DNA from: Saprospiraceae bacterium
GTDB taxonomy: Bacteria; Bacteroidota; Bacteroidia; Chitinophagales; Saprospiraceae
Assembly (NCBI GenBank): GCA_020629965.1
Contig: JAHDCG010000066.1
Coordinates: 1 to 33,248 of the forward strand
Direction of reading: 5' to 3'
Length of the DNA stretch: 33,248 nt
The notes below the pieces were generated by a model, which worked only from the letters and a program-made list of their open reading frames with translations, was not told the origin of the DNA and ran no database searches. The position numbers and the translations under genes were made by a program. Below, one piece after another: positions 14,816 to 23,761 of the stretch; the first letter of the stretch is position 1; the number at the start of each line of letters is the position of its first letter.

Positions 14816-16063
14816 ATGGAAGATTTATTTAAAAGAAGCGAAATAGCCCGTTTTACCAATGATTTTGCCCGCAATGCCGAAATCGGTTTTACGGAAGCAA
14901 GACAGTTGTTACTGTTCCTGGCTTTAGTCAGCCAAACCAATCCGCAAGACGAAGGGGAGGAAATGACCGGGATATTGAATGTGCGTGAGATAGAAAGGTT
15001 AATCAGAAAAAAGGGGGCAAAGAAATCCGGTAATTTTTATAGTGAGATAAAGATTTTTATCGAGAAAATGTTGATGAATAATTATGTGCGGTTTTCTCCG
15101 AGTGTGGATGACAAAAATGCGAAGAAATATCTGAAGGATTACGGTGTTATTTTCGACCGTTTGCAAGTTATGCAGGGAGGCGAAGGAACCTTTTATCAGT
15201 ATCGTTTTCACGAAGACATGCGTCCGCATATCAAAATGTTGAAGGAAAACTTCGTTAGTTTGGCTATACCGAAGGGTATGAGAAGCGGTCACGGCATTCG
15301 ATTTTTAATGTTGGCAAAATCGCATCACAGCCGGGTCAGAGCGTTTAAAAAAGTGTCTGTATTGGAGATTGCCATCACCGATTTGGTAAGAATTTTAGGC
15401 ATAGAAAACAAATATCCTCGTTTTAACAACTTGAAAGTGAGGGTAATCGAACCGATGATTAAAGAGGTCAATAACTCCGGTTTGTTGCGGGTACAAAAAC
15501 ACGAATACATCAGAACGGGCAGGTCGATTAGTCACATCAAGTTTAATCTGACGGACGGAATTTTGACCGAAGAACGTAACCGACTCGGTGCGCCCGATGT
15601 CAAGCAAACCCCGGCAAAACGAGAAAAAGCCGGCTTCGTACCGACTTCCGAAGATGAACAGCAACTGAAAAGAGGGCAATATTTGGCGTATAAATTTTTG
15701 ACCGAAAAGGGATGTATTCCGGGTATAGTACATCGGCAAATTGTGGTAAAAATGCCTTCGAGTGAGTGTCTCGGTTGGGAGGATGTATATATCGAGAATG
15801 CGTGGGGTCGTTTTGAAAAAGGAACTAAACACAGCGAGAAGAAAGGTAAAGCCGGTGCTTTTGTCAAGTGGTGGATGAACGGCGAATTCAAAGATCGACA
15901 TTTTTCGGAGCTGATAGAGGAATTGGTAGCTTATAAAAAAAAGGTAAGAAACGATGACCCGAAACGTTGGGAAAACAGAATGAAGGTGCAGGATATGACC
16001 AATTCGGAGTTTATGGCTTGGTATGAGGAGGAGAAGAGAAATTTCAAAAAGGAGAGGGAGTAG
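14816..16063 (+). CDS. Replication initiator protein, Rep_3 superfamily
   Basis: A 415-residue initiator of the RepB/Rep_3 class (PF01051). The first winged-helix region covers about residues 1-140 (starts DLFKRSEIARFTNDFARNAEIGF). The second covers about 165-255 and contains the family hallmark YPRFNNLKVRVIEPMIKEVN near residue 200. The charged C-terminal extension (about 265-415, Lys/Glu-rich) is longer than in small plasmids. It binds the upstream iterons, melts the origin and represses its own promoter. Its presence is the main reason to regard this DNA as an independent replicon. The start at 14816 fits the operator position. Confidence 0.92.
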   Translation: MEDLFKRSEIARFTNDFARNAEIGFTEARQLLLFLALVSQTNPQDEGEEMTGILNVREIERLIRKKGAKKSGNFYSEIKIFIEKMLMNNYVRFSPSVDDKNAKKYLKDYGVIFDRLQVMQGGEGTFYQYRFHEDMRPHIKMLKENFVSLAIPKGMRSGHGIRFLMLAKSHHSRVRAFKKVSVLEIAITDLVRILGIENKYPRFNNLKVRVIEPMIKEVNNSGLLRVQKHEYIRTGRSISHIKFNLTDGILTEERNRLGAPDVKQTPAKREKAGFVPTSEDEQQLKRGQYLAYKFLTEKGCIPGIVHRQIVVKMPSSECLGWEDVYIENAWGRFEKGTKHSEKKGKAGAFVKWWMNGEFKDRHFSELIEELVAYKKKVRNDDPKRWENRMKVQDMTNSEFMAWYEEEKRNFKKERE

Positions 16064-16116
16064 ATTGTATTGTAATAACCGCCGGAAAATACTCCGGAAT
16101 GAAGGTTTGTTTTTGT

Positions 16117-16143
16117 CAGTTGTCCGAGTAAATCGGACAACTG
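16117..16143. other. Perfect inverted repeat after the Rep gene
   Basis: CAGTTGTCCGA (16117-16127) and its exact complement (16133-16143) flank a 5-nt spacer. No U-tract follows, so it is not a standard intrinsic terminator. It could be a protein-binding palindrome or an RNA hairpin at the end of the rep mRNA. Confidence 0.5.
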
Positions 16144-16666
16144 AAAACAGAGACCGCAACGGTAAAAAGTGTACGACGGACTGTGCCGGCACAGAGGTAA
16201 TTTTCCGAACTTTTCAAGTCGTTCCGTCTTCCGATTTCCGAAACTAAACATTAGGGCGTACTAATGTTTGAATATTGACGGTTAATCAATAACGGTCGAA
16301 GTTATCGCGGTCGAAAAATTCTAATACTACTATGTGTAGTAATTTTTAAAGCGAAAAGTACAGATAAACAAAGTTTCTAAAGGGGTTTCCCGGATTACTT
16401 CTAATTCGGGGGAATTAGAATTTATAAAAGTTTTTTACAAACTTCGGAGAAGAAGAGTAAAATATCGCTCCCCGGGACATACACCGTCTCTTTTTCGCAA
16501 AAGCTAATATATATCCCTCAAAAAAGGAAGAAGGCAGCCTCCTACAAACGAAACAAAAAAAATCAAAAGAACGTGCGTGAGCTACAAGTACTTTTGAAAG
16601 ATAACGAAGGGCTGATGATGAGACTTTTGAAATCAGTTATGTAAATCTCTTTTCGAGAAAAATGCG
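16144..16666. other. Non-coding region with a possible small peptide frame
   Basis: About 520 AT-rich bases without a standard gene. One plus-strand frame is open from after TAA near 16402 to TAA at 16642-16644, but it has no ATG until its last few codons. From GTG at 16573 it would give a 23-residue peptide (VRELQVLLKDNEGLMMRLLK..., helical). Because a clean terminator follows at 16667, something short is probably transcribed here: a small peptide gene, a regulatory RNA, or the rest of a lost gene. Confidence 0.3.
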
Positions 16667-16692
16667 GGAGCAACTAAGTTGCTCCTTTTTTT
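16667..16692 (+). terminator. Rho-independent terminator
   Basis: GGAGCAACT (16667-16675) and AGTTGCTCC (16677-16685) pair almost end to end, followed by seven T residues. It ends either the rep transcript or a separate short transcript from 16.4-16.65 kb. Confidence 0.8.
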
Positions 16693-16884
16693 ATGCACAA
16701 ACTCTTTTTCTAAAAGGGATAAATTACTTTTTTAATGTTTTCTTTAAAATGTAAGTATTGGAAAAGTAAATTTTTACCGATGTTAAAATACTTCGCATTT
16801 TCAGCAGAAAGAATCAACGAAAAGTAAATCTTACCTTAAATATTATATTTTATTGATTTTCATAATCATCTGAATGTCCACACC

Positions 16885-17064
16885 TTGACAAGCAATCATG
16901 ATTATGATATGACAAATATCGTAAAATTTAACCGTCTTGTCAACATTATTTGTAAATTTATGTCTAATTGATAAAGTAACTTGCTAATTTTTTTTACAGT
17001 CAATACGATGAACCACTATTTTGAATTTCTAAGTTTTATACTAACATAGTTGACAATATCATGA
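16885..17064 (+). promoter_or_regulatory. Candidate operators of the XRE-ImmA gene
   Basis: TTGACAAGCAATCATGA (16885-16901) and TTGACAATATCATGA (17050-17064) share TTGACAA plus ATCATGA. The second copy overlaps the start codon of the XRE gene. A TTGTCAA half-site in inverted orientation lies at 16937-16943. Repeats that straddle the start of an XRE regulator are commonly its own binding sites. The 16693-16884 stretch before them is AT-rich with no gene seen. Confidence 0.45.
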
Positions 17065-18125
17065 ATCCCGAAATTTTCCCCGACCGTCTCAAATCAGCCC
17101 GGCTGATTAAAGGATGGTCACTGCGCGAACTCGCTGCCCGCATCGGCGGCATAGTAAGTATCAACTCTCTTTCCCGCTACGAAAAAGGCATCATGCTGCC
17201 GGGTGAAGATATTTTCACGGCTTTATGCGAAGCTTTGGAAGTGCCTTCCTCTTTTTTCGACCGACCGGTAGTAAATCTAAAAGAAGTAGAATTTCGCAAA
17301 CTCACCAAGCTGTCTTTAAAAAAGCAAAACCAAATTCGCGAAGATGCTGCGGATTTTCTGAGTCGCTACGTCGAGTTGGAAAAAATTATGGGTATCTCGC
17401 AACGATTTGTAAATCCGTTTAGTGAAAAACCCGTCATCAACGGAAGAGATGATATAGAACGCTACATCAAGGAATTACGAAAATTGTGGAAAATCGGTAC
17501 CGACCCGATACACAATGTCACCGAACTTTTGGAGTCCAAAGATTTAAAAGTGCAGGAAATCAGTGTGGATGAAAAATTTGACGGGATGACTGCTATGGCG
17601 GATTACGAAGGAGAAACACACTATATAATCGTCATCAATACCTTCGACCGACCGGCGGTGCGCAAGCGATTTACCTGTCTGCATGAGTTGGCGCATTTGC
17701 TTTTTGACTTTAGTAAAATTTCCACAGAGCGCGATAAGGAAAACTTGTGTCACCATGCAGCGGGGGCGATGTTACTACCTGAACCGGAATTAAAGCGTTT
17801 TTTCGGTGAGAAAAGAAAGTCTATCAATATTCGAGAACTGGTTACAGTAAAAGAACAAGCGGGTATCAGCTTAGGAGCTATTTTGTTTAGAGCACAATAC
17901 TTCGGAATTGTTTCAGAGTCTTATGCCAAAAATCAATTTAAGTTTTTCAGTATAAAAAAGCGGAGAAATTCAACTGAACCCGGCAACTACTGTGTCCCCG
18001 AACAATCGAACCGAATGACTCTGCTGCTGTACCGAGGCATTGAGGAAGGTATCATCAGTGTTTCCAAAGCGGCTCATTTATCGGGTATGACGACCGAAGA
18101 ATTTTTGGAAAGCCCCATCATCTAA
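17061..18125 (+). CDS. XRE-family HTH protein with ImmA/IrrE metallopeptidase domain (COG2856)
   Basis: A 354-residue two-domain protein. The N-terminal XRE helix-turn-helix spans about residues 8-65 (RLKSARLIKGWSLRELAARI...). The C-terminal ImmA/IrrE zinc peptidase domain has HELAH at 208-212, and the surrounding region ends near residue 290. Proteins of this build act as antitoxin-like or stress-responsive repressors that cleave themselves or a partner. They are often paired with a small toxin downstream. Here the following 18136-18413 stretch is the broken remains of a PIN-like partner. It could now serve only as a regulator, or protect against related systems. Confidence 0.9.
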   Translation: MNPEIFPDRLKSARLIKGWSLRELAARIGGIVSINSLSRYEKGIMLPGEDIFTALCEALEVPSSFFDRPVVNLKEVEFRKLTKLSLKKQNQIREDAADFLSRYVELEKIMGISQRFVNPFSEKPVINGRDDIERYIKELRKLWKIGTDPIHNVTELLESKDLKVQEISVDEKFDGMTAMADYEGETHYIIVINTFDRPAVRKRFTCLHELAHLLFDFSKISTERDKENLCHHAAGAMLLPEPELKRFFGEKRKSINIRELVTVKEQAGISLGAILFRAQYFGIVSESYAKNQFKFFSIKKRRNSTEPGNYCVPEQSNRMTLLLYRGIEEGIISVSKAAHLSGMTTEEFLESPII

Positions 18126-18135
18126 TCTAATCATT

Positions 18136-18413
18136 TTGACTCCGAAAATCATTGCGGTAACCGATGCGAGTGTCTTTCTTAGACTCGGAAGCGGTCATAC
18201 TCACCAATGACAAAGCTATCCGCAAAAAATGTAAAAAGCTCGATTATAATTTTCACGGCTTATTATGGGTGTTTGACGAGTTTGTTTGTCAGAGAAGGAC
18301 TTTTCGATAATCTCGGCGTGGCGGATATGGCGGAACAGTGGCTGACCGTTAACCCTTGGGCACCGAAGCGGGAAATTGAGAAGTTTTGTCGAGAGCGAAG
18401 AGGGGAGGGGTGA
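18136..18413 (+). pseudogene. Decayed PIN-domain-like nuclease (toxin partner)
   Basis: Three pieces in different frames read as one protein family. The N-terminus TPKIIAVTDASVFLRL (TTG start 18136) holds the first PIN aspartate. A central piece DSEAVILTNDKAIRKKCKKL follows, then DYNFHGLLWVFDEFV. A C-terminal piece REGLFDNLGVADMAEQWLTV then runs to ...EIEKFCRERRGEG, ending TGA at 18413. Relatives of about 160 residues have some 80 residues between the first and second pieces, so this copy has an internal deletion plus at least one frameshift near 18285. It starts 11 bp after the XRE-ImmA stop, the normal arrangement for a toxin next to its COG2856 partner. It is almost certainly non-functional. 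Confidence 0.7.
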
Positions 18414-18457
18414 ACAATTTCTCCGGAATAATACTTTACATTATTTTCTCACAAACC

Positions 18458-19975
18458 TCACCCCTCCGTCACCTCCACTATCTCCCGAAAACTCTCCAGC
18501 CCCGCTTCCAAATTCTCGATAATCTCCGCCGCCGGTACATCCGGGTCGGGCAGGTTTTCCAAATCCACCAGACTCTTATCTTTCAGCCAAAAGATGTCGA
18601 GGTTGGTCTTATCGCGGGCAATGATTTCTTCATAAGAAAACTTGCGCCAGCGACCGTCGGGGTTTTCCTCCGACCGGGTCTCCGTGCGTTTGTGTCGATT
18701 TTCGGGATTGTAGAGCGTGATAAAATCGCGTAAATCTTCCAAGCGCAGCGGACTCTTTTTGAGCGTGTGGTGGATATTGGTCCGGTAGTCATACACCCAT
18801 ACATCCTGCGTCCAAGCCGTTTTGGAGGCTTTACGGTTGTCGAAAAACAACACGTTTGCCTTGACCCCCTGCGCGTAGAAGATGCCCGTGGGCAGGCGCA
18901 GAATGGTGTGCAGCTCCGTGGTCTTCATCAACTGTTTGCGGACGGACTCGCCCGCGCCGCCCTCGAAGAGGACATTATCGGGCAGGACTACCGCCGCCTC
19001 ACCGTCGATTTTGAGCAGAGTGCGGATGTGCTGCAAAAAGTTCAGTTGCTTGTTGAAGGTCGTCGCCCAAAAGTCCTGCCGGCTGTAGGTCAGTTCCTGT
19101 TTTTGCTGTTCGCCCGCCTCGTTGGTAAAGGTCATGCTGCTCTTTTTGCCGAAGGGCGGATTTGCCAAGACGTAGTCGAAGCGCATCCCGTCGTCGGCAA
19201 TCAGCGCGTCGTTGGGCGAGATGTTGGTTTTGCCGTCAATCTCACCGATGTTATGCAGGAACATATTCATCAGACACATGCGGCGCGTATTCGCCATGAT
19301 TTCGTTGCCGTAGAAAGTCTCGTTTTTGAGAAACTTCTTTTCCTCCGGGTCCAAGCGGTGATTGGCGGCAATGGAGTCGTAAGCCGCCAAAAAGAACCCG
19401 CCGGTGCCGCAACTCGGGTCGTTGACGGTCTTCATCGGCTCGGGGCGCACGCACTCGACCATGGCGCGTATCAGCGCGCGGGGCGTAAAGTACTGACCCG
19501 CGCCGCTCTTGGTATCTTCGGCGTTTTTCTCCAGCAGCCCCTCGTAGATTTTGCCTTTGAGGTCGGTACCCATGACGCTCCATTTCTCTTGGTCTATCAT
19601 GCGAATGATGCGCAGCAACTTCGCCGGGTCTTGAATTTTGTTTTGACTCTTGGTAAATATCTGCCCCAAAATCCCTTTTTCCGTCGCAAGGGTGCGCAGC
19701 ATCTGCCCGTAGAAAGCCTCCAACTCCGCGCCGCGTTTGCCGCTGAGCGTTTCCCAGTCGCAGACGTCGCCGTCGGCTATCTCGTTACCTTCCACGTCTT
19801 TGAGACGCGGAAAACTCAAGTTCTTATTGTGCGGCGGCTTGCTGAACTCGTCCGCCATTTTCAAAAACAACAAATAGGTTATCTGCTCTAAATAGTCGCC
19901 GTAGCCCACGCCGTCGTCGCGCAGGACGGAGGCGAATGACCAAACTTTGGAAATGATGGAGGATTCGTTTTGCAT
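18458..19975 (-). CDS. hsdM: Type I restriction-modification DNA methyltransferase subunit HsdM
   Basis: A 505-residue N6-adenine methyltransferase. The HsdM N-terminal helical domain is followed by AGQYFTPR (159-166), the SAM-binding motif DPSCGTGGF (186-194) and the catalytic NPPF (272-275, in ANPPFGKKSS). All motifs are intact and the length is normal. It forms the M2S methylase with HsdS, encoded 24 bp upstream on the same strand. It is the last gene of the minus-strand operon. With HsdR frameshifted, M and S may still modify the host genome. Confidence 0.96.
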   Translation of the reverse strand: MQNESSIISKVWSFASVLRDDGVGYGDYLEQITYLLFLKMADEFSKPPHNKNLSFPRLKDVEGNEIADGDVCDWETLSGKRGAELEAFYGQMLRTLATEKGILGQIFTKSQNKIQDPAKLLRIIRMIDQEKWSVMGTDLKGKIYEGLLEKNAEDTKSGAGQYFTPRALIRAMVECVRPEPMKTVNDPSCGTGGFFLAAYDSIAANHRLDPEEKKFLKNETFYGNEIMANTRRMCLMNMFLHNIGEIDGKTNISPNDALIADDGMRFDYVLANPPFGKKSSMTFTNEAGEQQKQELTYSRQDFWATTFNKQLNFLQHIRTLLKIDGEAAVVLPDNVLFEGGAGESVRKQLMKTTELHTILRLPTGIFYAQGVKANVLFFDNRKASKTAWTQDVWVYDYRTNIHHTLKKSPLRLEDLRDFITLYNPENRHKRTETRSEENPDGRWRKFSYEEIIARDKTNLDIFWLKDKSLVDLENLPDPDVPAAEIIENLEAGLESFREIVEVTEG

Positions 19976-19999
19976 AATATTTCTAATTTATTCTTTTCG

Positions 20000-21532
20000 T
20001 TATTTCTTTAATCTATCCTTCTCCCCCTTAATCTTCTCCAACAAAACCGCCTCCGCTCGACAGCGCGCTAACTCTGCCGCCGTCAACAACTCCCCCGCAA
20101 ATGCCCGCTTTAAAATACTCTGCCGCAAAGACTCCGCTTTTTGCAGACTGACCTCGACCGTCTCCGCGATGTTGTCGCAGACGGATAGGCGGGATTCAAT
20201 TTCTTGGACTATCTGAGTTTGCTCTTCCGAAGAACAATAGGAAATGATGAAATTTCGTAAAGAACTTAAACCTACAGTTTTTTGTGCAGTTCCTGTTGCA
20301 GTTCTCATTGCTTGAGTAAATACCAGCTGACTCTGAAGAAGCCAAAACAACCATTTTTGATTTACCGATTTCAGCGGTCGAATCAATCCTATGTGCCTTT
20401 GAAAACAAAAACTTTTTTCATAATCAATCAAGACAGGAATACCGTACGAACCCGTTACGGTATAGAGAATATCTCCTTCTTTGGGCTTTCTATAATCAGG
20501 CAAAGAGTTGTAATAAGTCGTACCTACAAAATGAGTTTTGCTGAAATTGACGACATTATCTTTTATATTTGAAATCGTAATAAACGGAATACCTTCTTTT
20601 GCTTTAGGAGGTGCTTGATGGTCTCCGTCAGTTACTTTCAGACAAATATTTGCTAATTTTTCTTTGTAGAAATAGTTTGGAAGTTTCTCTAAAATTTCTA
20701 ATTGCTCTTCCTTAAAAGAATAGTTTAAGCCGACTCTCTTCGGCTTCCGAGGCTTCTTACCAACCCCACCGTCCGCTTCCCACTCCGCAATCTCCTCCGC
20801 CCAAACCTCCATACGCCGCGCAAAATCCGCCTCCCGTTCTTTTTTAGTCGACTCGGCAATCTCCGCCGCCGTCGGCAAGTCCGTTTGTCGTGCCCGCCAC
20901 TCTTTGGTCAGTTCCCCCTCAAATGCCTTTTTCAAAACCGCCTGCCGATAAACTTTCAACTGCGCCCGCACCCTCTCCAACTGCGCAATCCCGTGGTCTA
21001 AGGAACTGAATAATTCCTCGATTTTGGCAACTATGGCGCGTTGCTCGGGGAGGGGAGCTATTCTTAAAGGCAATTTTCTAAACCGAGAGTGTGTTAAGTT
21101 TAATCCGCTTTCACTTCCTCCGGTTTTCATTTTATCAATTGCTCTCCACGCTTCTTGAGATTGTAAAAAGTGGTTCAGAAAAGAAGTAATTACTACTTTT
21201 TCGTTTGGTTGAAAACGATACATCTTACCTGAAAGTAAAAGTTTTGGTCTGACCTTTTTTACGACACAAGCAACTCCGCACCGATTACGCGGACCGGCAC
21301 AAGTCATTAAAATATCTCCTTTTTGAACTTGTAAATGTTCTCGAACCGTTTTATCAGCCGGTAATTCTTTATTTTCGTACTCTCTAAATTCGTTTTGTTG
21401 AATGGCGGTTGTCTTTAAAACTCCCCATTTTTCATTTGAAGGTGAAGGATGTTTCAAACATTGAGGACTCCAACCTTGGGTAATAATCTTACCGTTTATT
21501 TTTGTGAGAATGTTTTCTATTTCAACTTCCAA
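20000..21532 (-). CDS. hsdS: Type I restriction-modification specificity subunit HsdS
   Basis: A 510-residue protein with the two-fold HsdS design. A first target-recognition domain spans about 1-165. A conserved helical spacer with the PLPEQRAIVAKIEELFSSLD motif follows near 160-210. A second recognition domain runs from about 285 to 440, and a second helical repeat (EEQTQIVQEIESRLSVCD...) from 440 to 490. It reads the bipartite DNA site. No ATG gives a full-length start: the frame opens with TTG at 21532 (EVEIENILTKINGK). The codons upstream (REDWL) still look like family sequence, so an earlier non-ATG start or slight 5' truncation is possible. Confidence 0.92.
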   Translation of the reverse strand: MEVEIENILTKINGKIITQGWSPQCLKHPSPSNEKWGVLKTTAIQQNEFREYENKELPADKTVREHLQVQKGDILMTCAGPRNRCGVACVVKKVRPKLLLSGKMYRFQPNEKVVITSFLNHFLQSQEAWRAIDKMKTGGSESGLNLTHSRFRKLPLRIAPLPEQRAIVAKIEELFSSLDHGIAQLERVRAQLKVYRQAVLKKAFEGELTKEWRARQTDLPTAAEIAESTKKEREADFARRMEVWAEEIAEWEADGGVGKKPRKPKRVGLNYSFKEEQLEILEKLPNYFYKEKLANICLKVTDGDHQAPPKAKEGIPFITISNIKDNVVNFSKTHFVGTTYYNSLPDYRKPKEGDILYTVTGSYGIPVLIDYEKSFCFQRHIGLIRPLKSVNQKWLFWLLQSQLVFTQAMRTATGTAQKTVGLSSLRNFIISYCSSEEQTQIVQEIESRLSVCDNIAETVEVSLQKAESLRQSILKRAFAGELLTAAELARCRAEAVLLEKIKGEKDRLKK

Positions 21533-21598
21533 CCAATCTTCTCTTATAAGTAATATTTAAACTAAAAAAGTGATAATGCAGGCGCAAAGAAAGACAAG

Positions 21599-22015
21599 TC
21601 AATCCATACTTTCCGGTTTGGCACTGCGGCTTGTGATTTTATAGGCAAAGGGGCGCGGCTGTCTTGCGGCGGCTTTAGTGATTTCTTCCCAATGTTTGGT
21701 GAGTAACTTGACGAGGTCCCAATATTTGAAGCCGCTTTTGGAGGGAGAGCGCAGGTAAATCATACCCAAGTCAAACTGCTCGCAGAGTTCCCGTTGGTGT
21801 TTGATGCGTTTGATGTTGTAGTCCTGTGTAATGACACATGCGCCTTGACTGCCCGCCTCGGGTATCCAATCTTCGTCTTTAGCTCCGCGCCCGAATACCC
21901 CGGAAACGGATTTGACTTCGAGGCGGGTACGGTTACTGAGGTTCAGCCCTTGCTGCAAGATGTCAAAGGCTTCGGCTAATTGACGGGGCAGATTTTCGTC
22001 AAGATAAATTATCAT
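21599..22015 (-). CDS. DUF5615 PIN-like protein, putative toxin
   Basis: A 138-residue protein with the DUF5615/PIN-like pattern. The acidic start IIYLDENLP holds Asp6-Glu7. KDEDWIPEA follows near residue 46, CVITQDYN near 63, and a region around LGMIYLR then completes the fold. Such proteins are predicted Mg-dependent ribonucleases, partnered with DUF433 proteins in type II toxin-antitoxin pairs. Its ATG overlaps the TGA of the DUF433 gene (ATGA), a sign of translational coupling. The C-terminal tail after residue 110 is basic. Toxicity is inferred from the family. Confidence 0.82.
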   Translation of the reverse strand: MIIYLDENLPRQLAEAFDILQQGLNLSNRTRLEVKSVSGVFGRGAKDEDWIPEAGSQGACVITQDYNIKRIKHQRELCEQFDLGMIYLRSPSKSGFKYWDLVKLLTKHWEEITKAAARQPRPFAYKITSRSAKPESMD

Positions 22016-22680
22016 GCGGCGCGGCAGTATTCGATGGCATCATTGACCTCTTTTTCGGTAAGCTGATAAGAGTAAGCAATGAAAGCAAGGGGTTCTTCGG
22101 CTAAATACATATTGTAAACCGTTTCCGGATAGACATTGGTATCGTTGAGTACGGGATGACCAAACTGCCGGGTCGGGTCAACGACTACGGCGTTTTCTTT
22201 GCCGCGCGGATATAGTTTCGCAGGCATTTTATCCGCTCCGAATTCAATATTACGGATGAAGGCGCGAATGATGTCTAAATTTAACTGTCGGGTGCCGTCG
22301 GCGGAAATAATGCCGTCGTTCGTCTCAATGAAAAGTTTTTTACCGTCACAGTGCAGCGCGTCCAAAATGTCTTGCTGCGCAAACGGGAAAGGTGTCTTGA
22401 AGTGCTTGCTCAGACTTTTGTGCGCTTTAAAAATTTCTCGGTTAGGGATACCCTGTTCGTGCAGTTGTAAAGTGACGTAAAACTCAATCAGCGTAGAAAA
22501 ATTAACGGCTTTCGAGTTGTCCGTTTTCCAAGAGTAACTTCCGAACCGTCCGTCCCAATAGGTATTGAGCCAATGTCTGACCTTGGCAGGCGGCAGATTT
22601 AAAATATCGGCGACATCACGGACGGTAAAAATACCTTCTCCGAGAGCGGGTGCGGGATTGTATGCGGGTACGGCGGACAT
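22012..22680 (-). CDS. DUF433 domain protein with MerR-like HTH, putative antitoxin
   Basis: A 222-residue protein. The N-terminal MerR/winged-helix segment (about 17-48, GIFTVRDVADILNLPPAKVRHWL) should bind DNA. The C-terminal DUF433 domain (about 168-222, DPTRQFGHPVLNDTNVYPETVYNMY and the final EVNDAIEYC helix) is the typical partner of DUF5615/PIN-like toxins. It precedes and overlaps the toxin gene by 4 bp. The 238-bp upstream gap is AT-rich and probably holds the pair's own promoter, which the HTH domain may autoregulate. A restriction-independent maintenance role is likely. Confidence 0.85.
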   Translation of the reverse strand: MSAVPAYNPAPALGEGIFTVRDVADILNLPPAKVRHWLNTYWDGRFGSYSWKTDNSKAVNFSTLIEFYVTLQLHEQGIPNREIFKAHKSLSKHFKTPFPFAQQDILDALHCDGKKLFIETNDGIISADGTRQLNLDIIRAFIRNIEFGADKMPAKLYPRGKENAVVVDPTRQFGHPVLNDTNVYPETVYNMYLAEEPLAFIAYSYQLTEKEVNDAIEYCRAA

Positions 22681-22918
22681 GTTTGGCGTGAAGACGGTTG
22701 AGTTTTCTGAAAAGTGAGTTGTGTTATTGCAAAAGTCGGTGAATTTTTGATAAAACGGGGGAAAAGGAGTAGTTATTTTACTGATGTCGTTTGGCAGAAA
22801 AACTGCCTGTCTTTTTTTAACTAATGTATTTGAACGCCGTGTCAGATATATATGCCTGTCAAATTTATTTTTGACTATACCTGTTGAAGAAACAAGACGC
22901 TCGCATGCAGGGAAACAA

Positions 22919-23761
22919 TCAATGCTCTTCCAACAGCCCCTTCACCCGTTGAGCCACTCTTGCCGCTTCTCCCTCACTGATGACGGTAACGTTGCAGTTT
23001 TTAATATTTTGATTGAGTTTGGATTTTATCATTGCCGACAGTTTGGCATCTTCCGGCAGCACACTGAGCAGGTACAGCTCGACCGGGGTGTCGGTGGTTG
23101 CCAATTCTCTGATTTTTCCGTCCCAACGATAGACCTTTTCCTCAATGCTGTGGTCGTGCTTGAGCGCGAAGGTCAAACTCTGAAAGCAGTGCAAAGAGCC
23201 GTTTTGTACGGTTTTGTCAAACTCTATGGAAGTAAAATCGGTTTTGACGGTTTGCGGGTGCAGTTTTTCCGCAATTCCCTGTGCTTCAAAGTACTTTTTA
23301 TAGACGTGCTTCCAAGCGTAGGCATCGTTTTCTCTGTCCGTTTTTTCTTCCTGATAGCGTTTGATAATGCGCTCGTATATCTCCGCAAAGGCAACCTCGC
23401 GGTCGATGTGCCACCCCTTAAAAGTTTCGGAGAAGAAAAGGGCGTTATCGTCTTTGGGTAATACGGCATCCGTTATTTGCCCGACATCCGCAAAGACCTT
23501 TAAGGGTAATTCTTTGTTTAAACGCGCGCCGATTGTGTTAAATTCGGTTCGCATACTTTTTAAAACCGTCAGTAGGTTTTTACCGCCTATCTCTCCGAAA
23601 AATTTAGACAAGCGACCGTACTTTTTGACAAATTTTGCGCGTAAAAACTTTGCCTCGGCATCATAGAAAACAATACCTAAATTAGCAAACTCTCCCGTTA
23701 CGGCATCGTGGCGATAGCGCAAGATGCGGTACTCGTATTTTATTGCAGTATTTTGTTCCAT
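22919..23761 (-). CDS. DUF3037 domain protein, partner of HipA-like kinase
   Basis: A 280-residue protein with the DUF3037 opening YEYRILRYRHDAVTGEFANLG (quoted split: YEYRILRYRHD, then AVTGEFANLG) and FYDAEAKFLRAKF. No catalytic motif is evident. It overlaps the end of the HipA-like kinase gene by 22 bp on the same strand, a constant association in Bacteroidota. It is probably the kinase's substrate, inhibitor or cognate antitoxin-like partner. No function has been shown that I can cite. Confidence 0.8.
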   Translation of the reverse strand: MEQNTAIKYEYRILRYRHDAVTGEFANLGIVFYDAEAKFLRAKFVKKYGRLSKFFGEIGGKNLLTVLKSMRTEFNTIGARLNKELPLKVFADVGQITDAVLPKDDNALFFSETFKGWHIDREVAFAEIYERIIKRYQEEKTDRENDAYAWKHVYKKYFEAQGIAEKLHPQTVKTDFTSIEFDKTVQNGSLHCFQSLTFALKHDHSIEEKVYRWDGKIRELATTDTPVELYLLSVLPEDAKLSAMIKSKLNQNIKNCNVTVISEGEAARVAQRVKGLLEEH

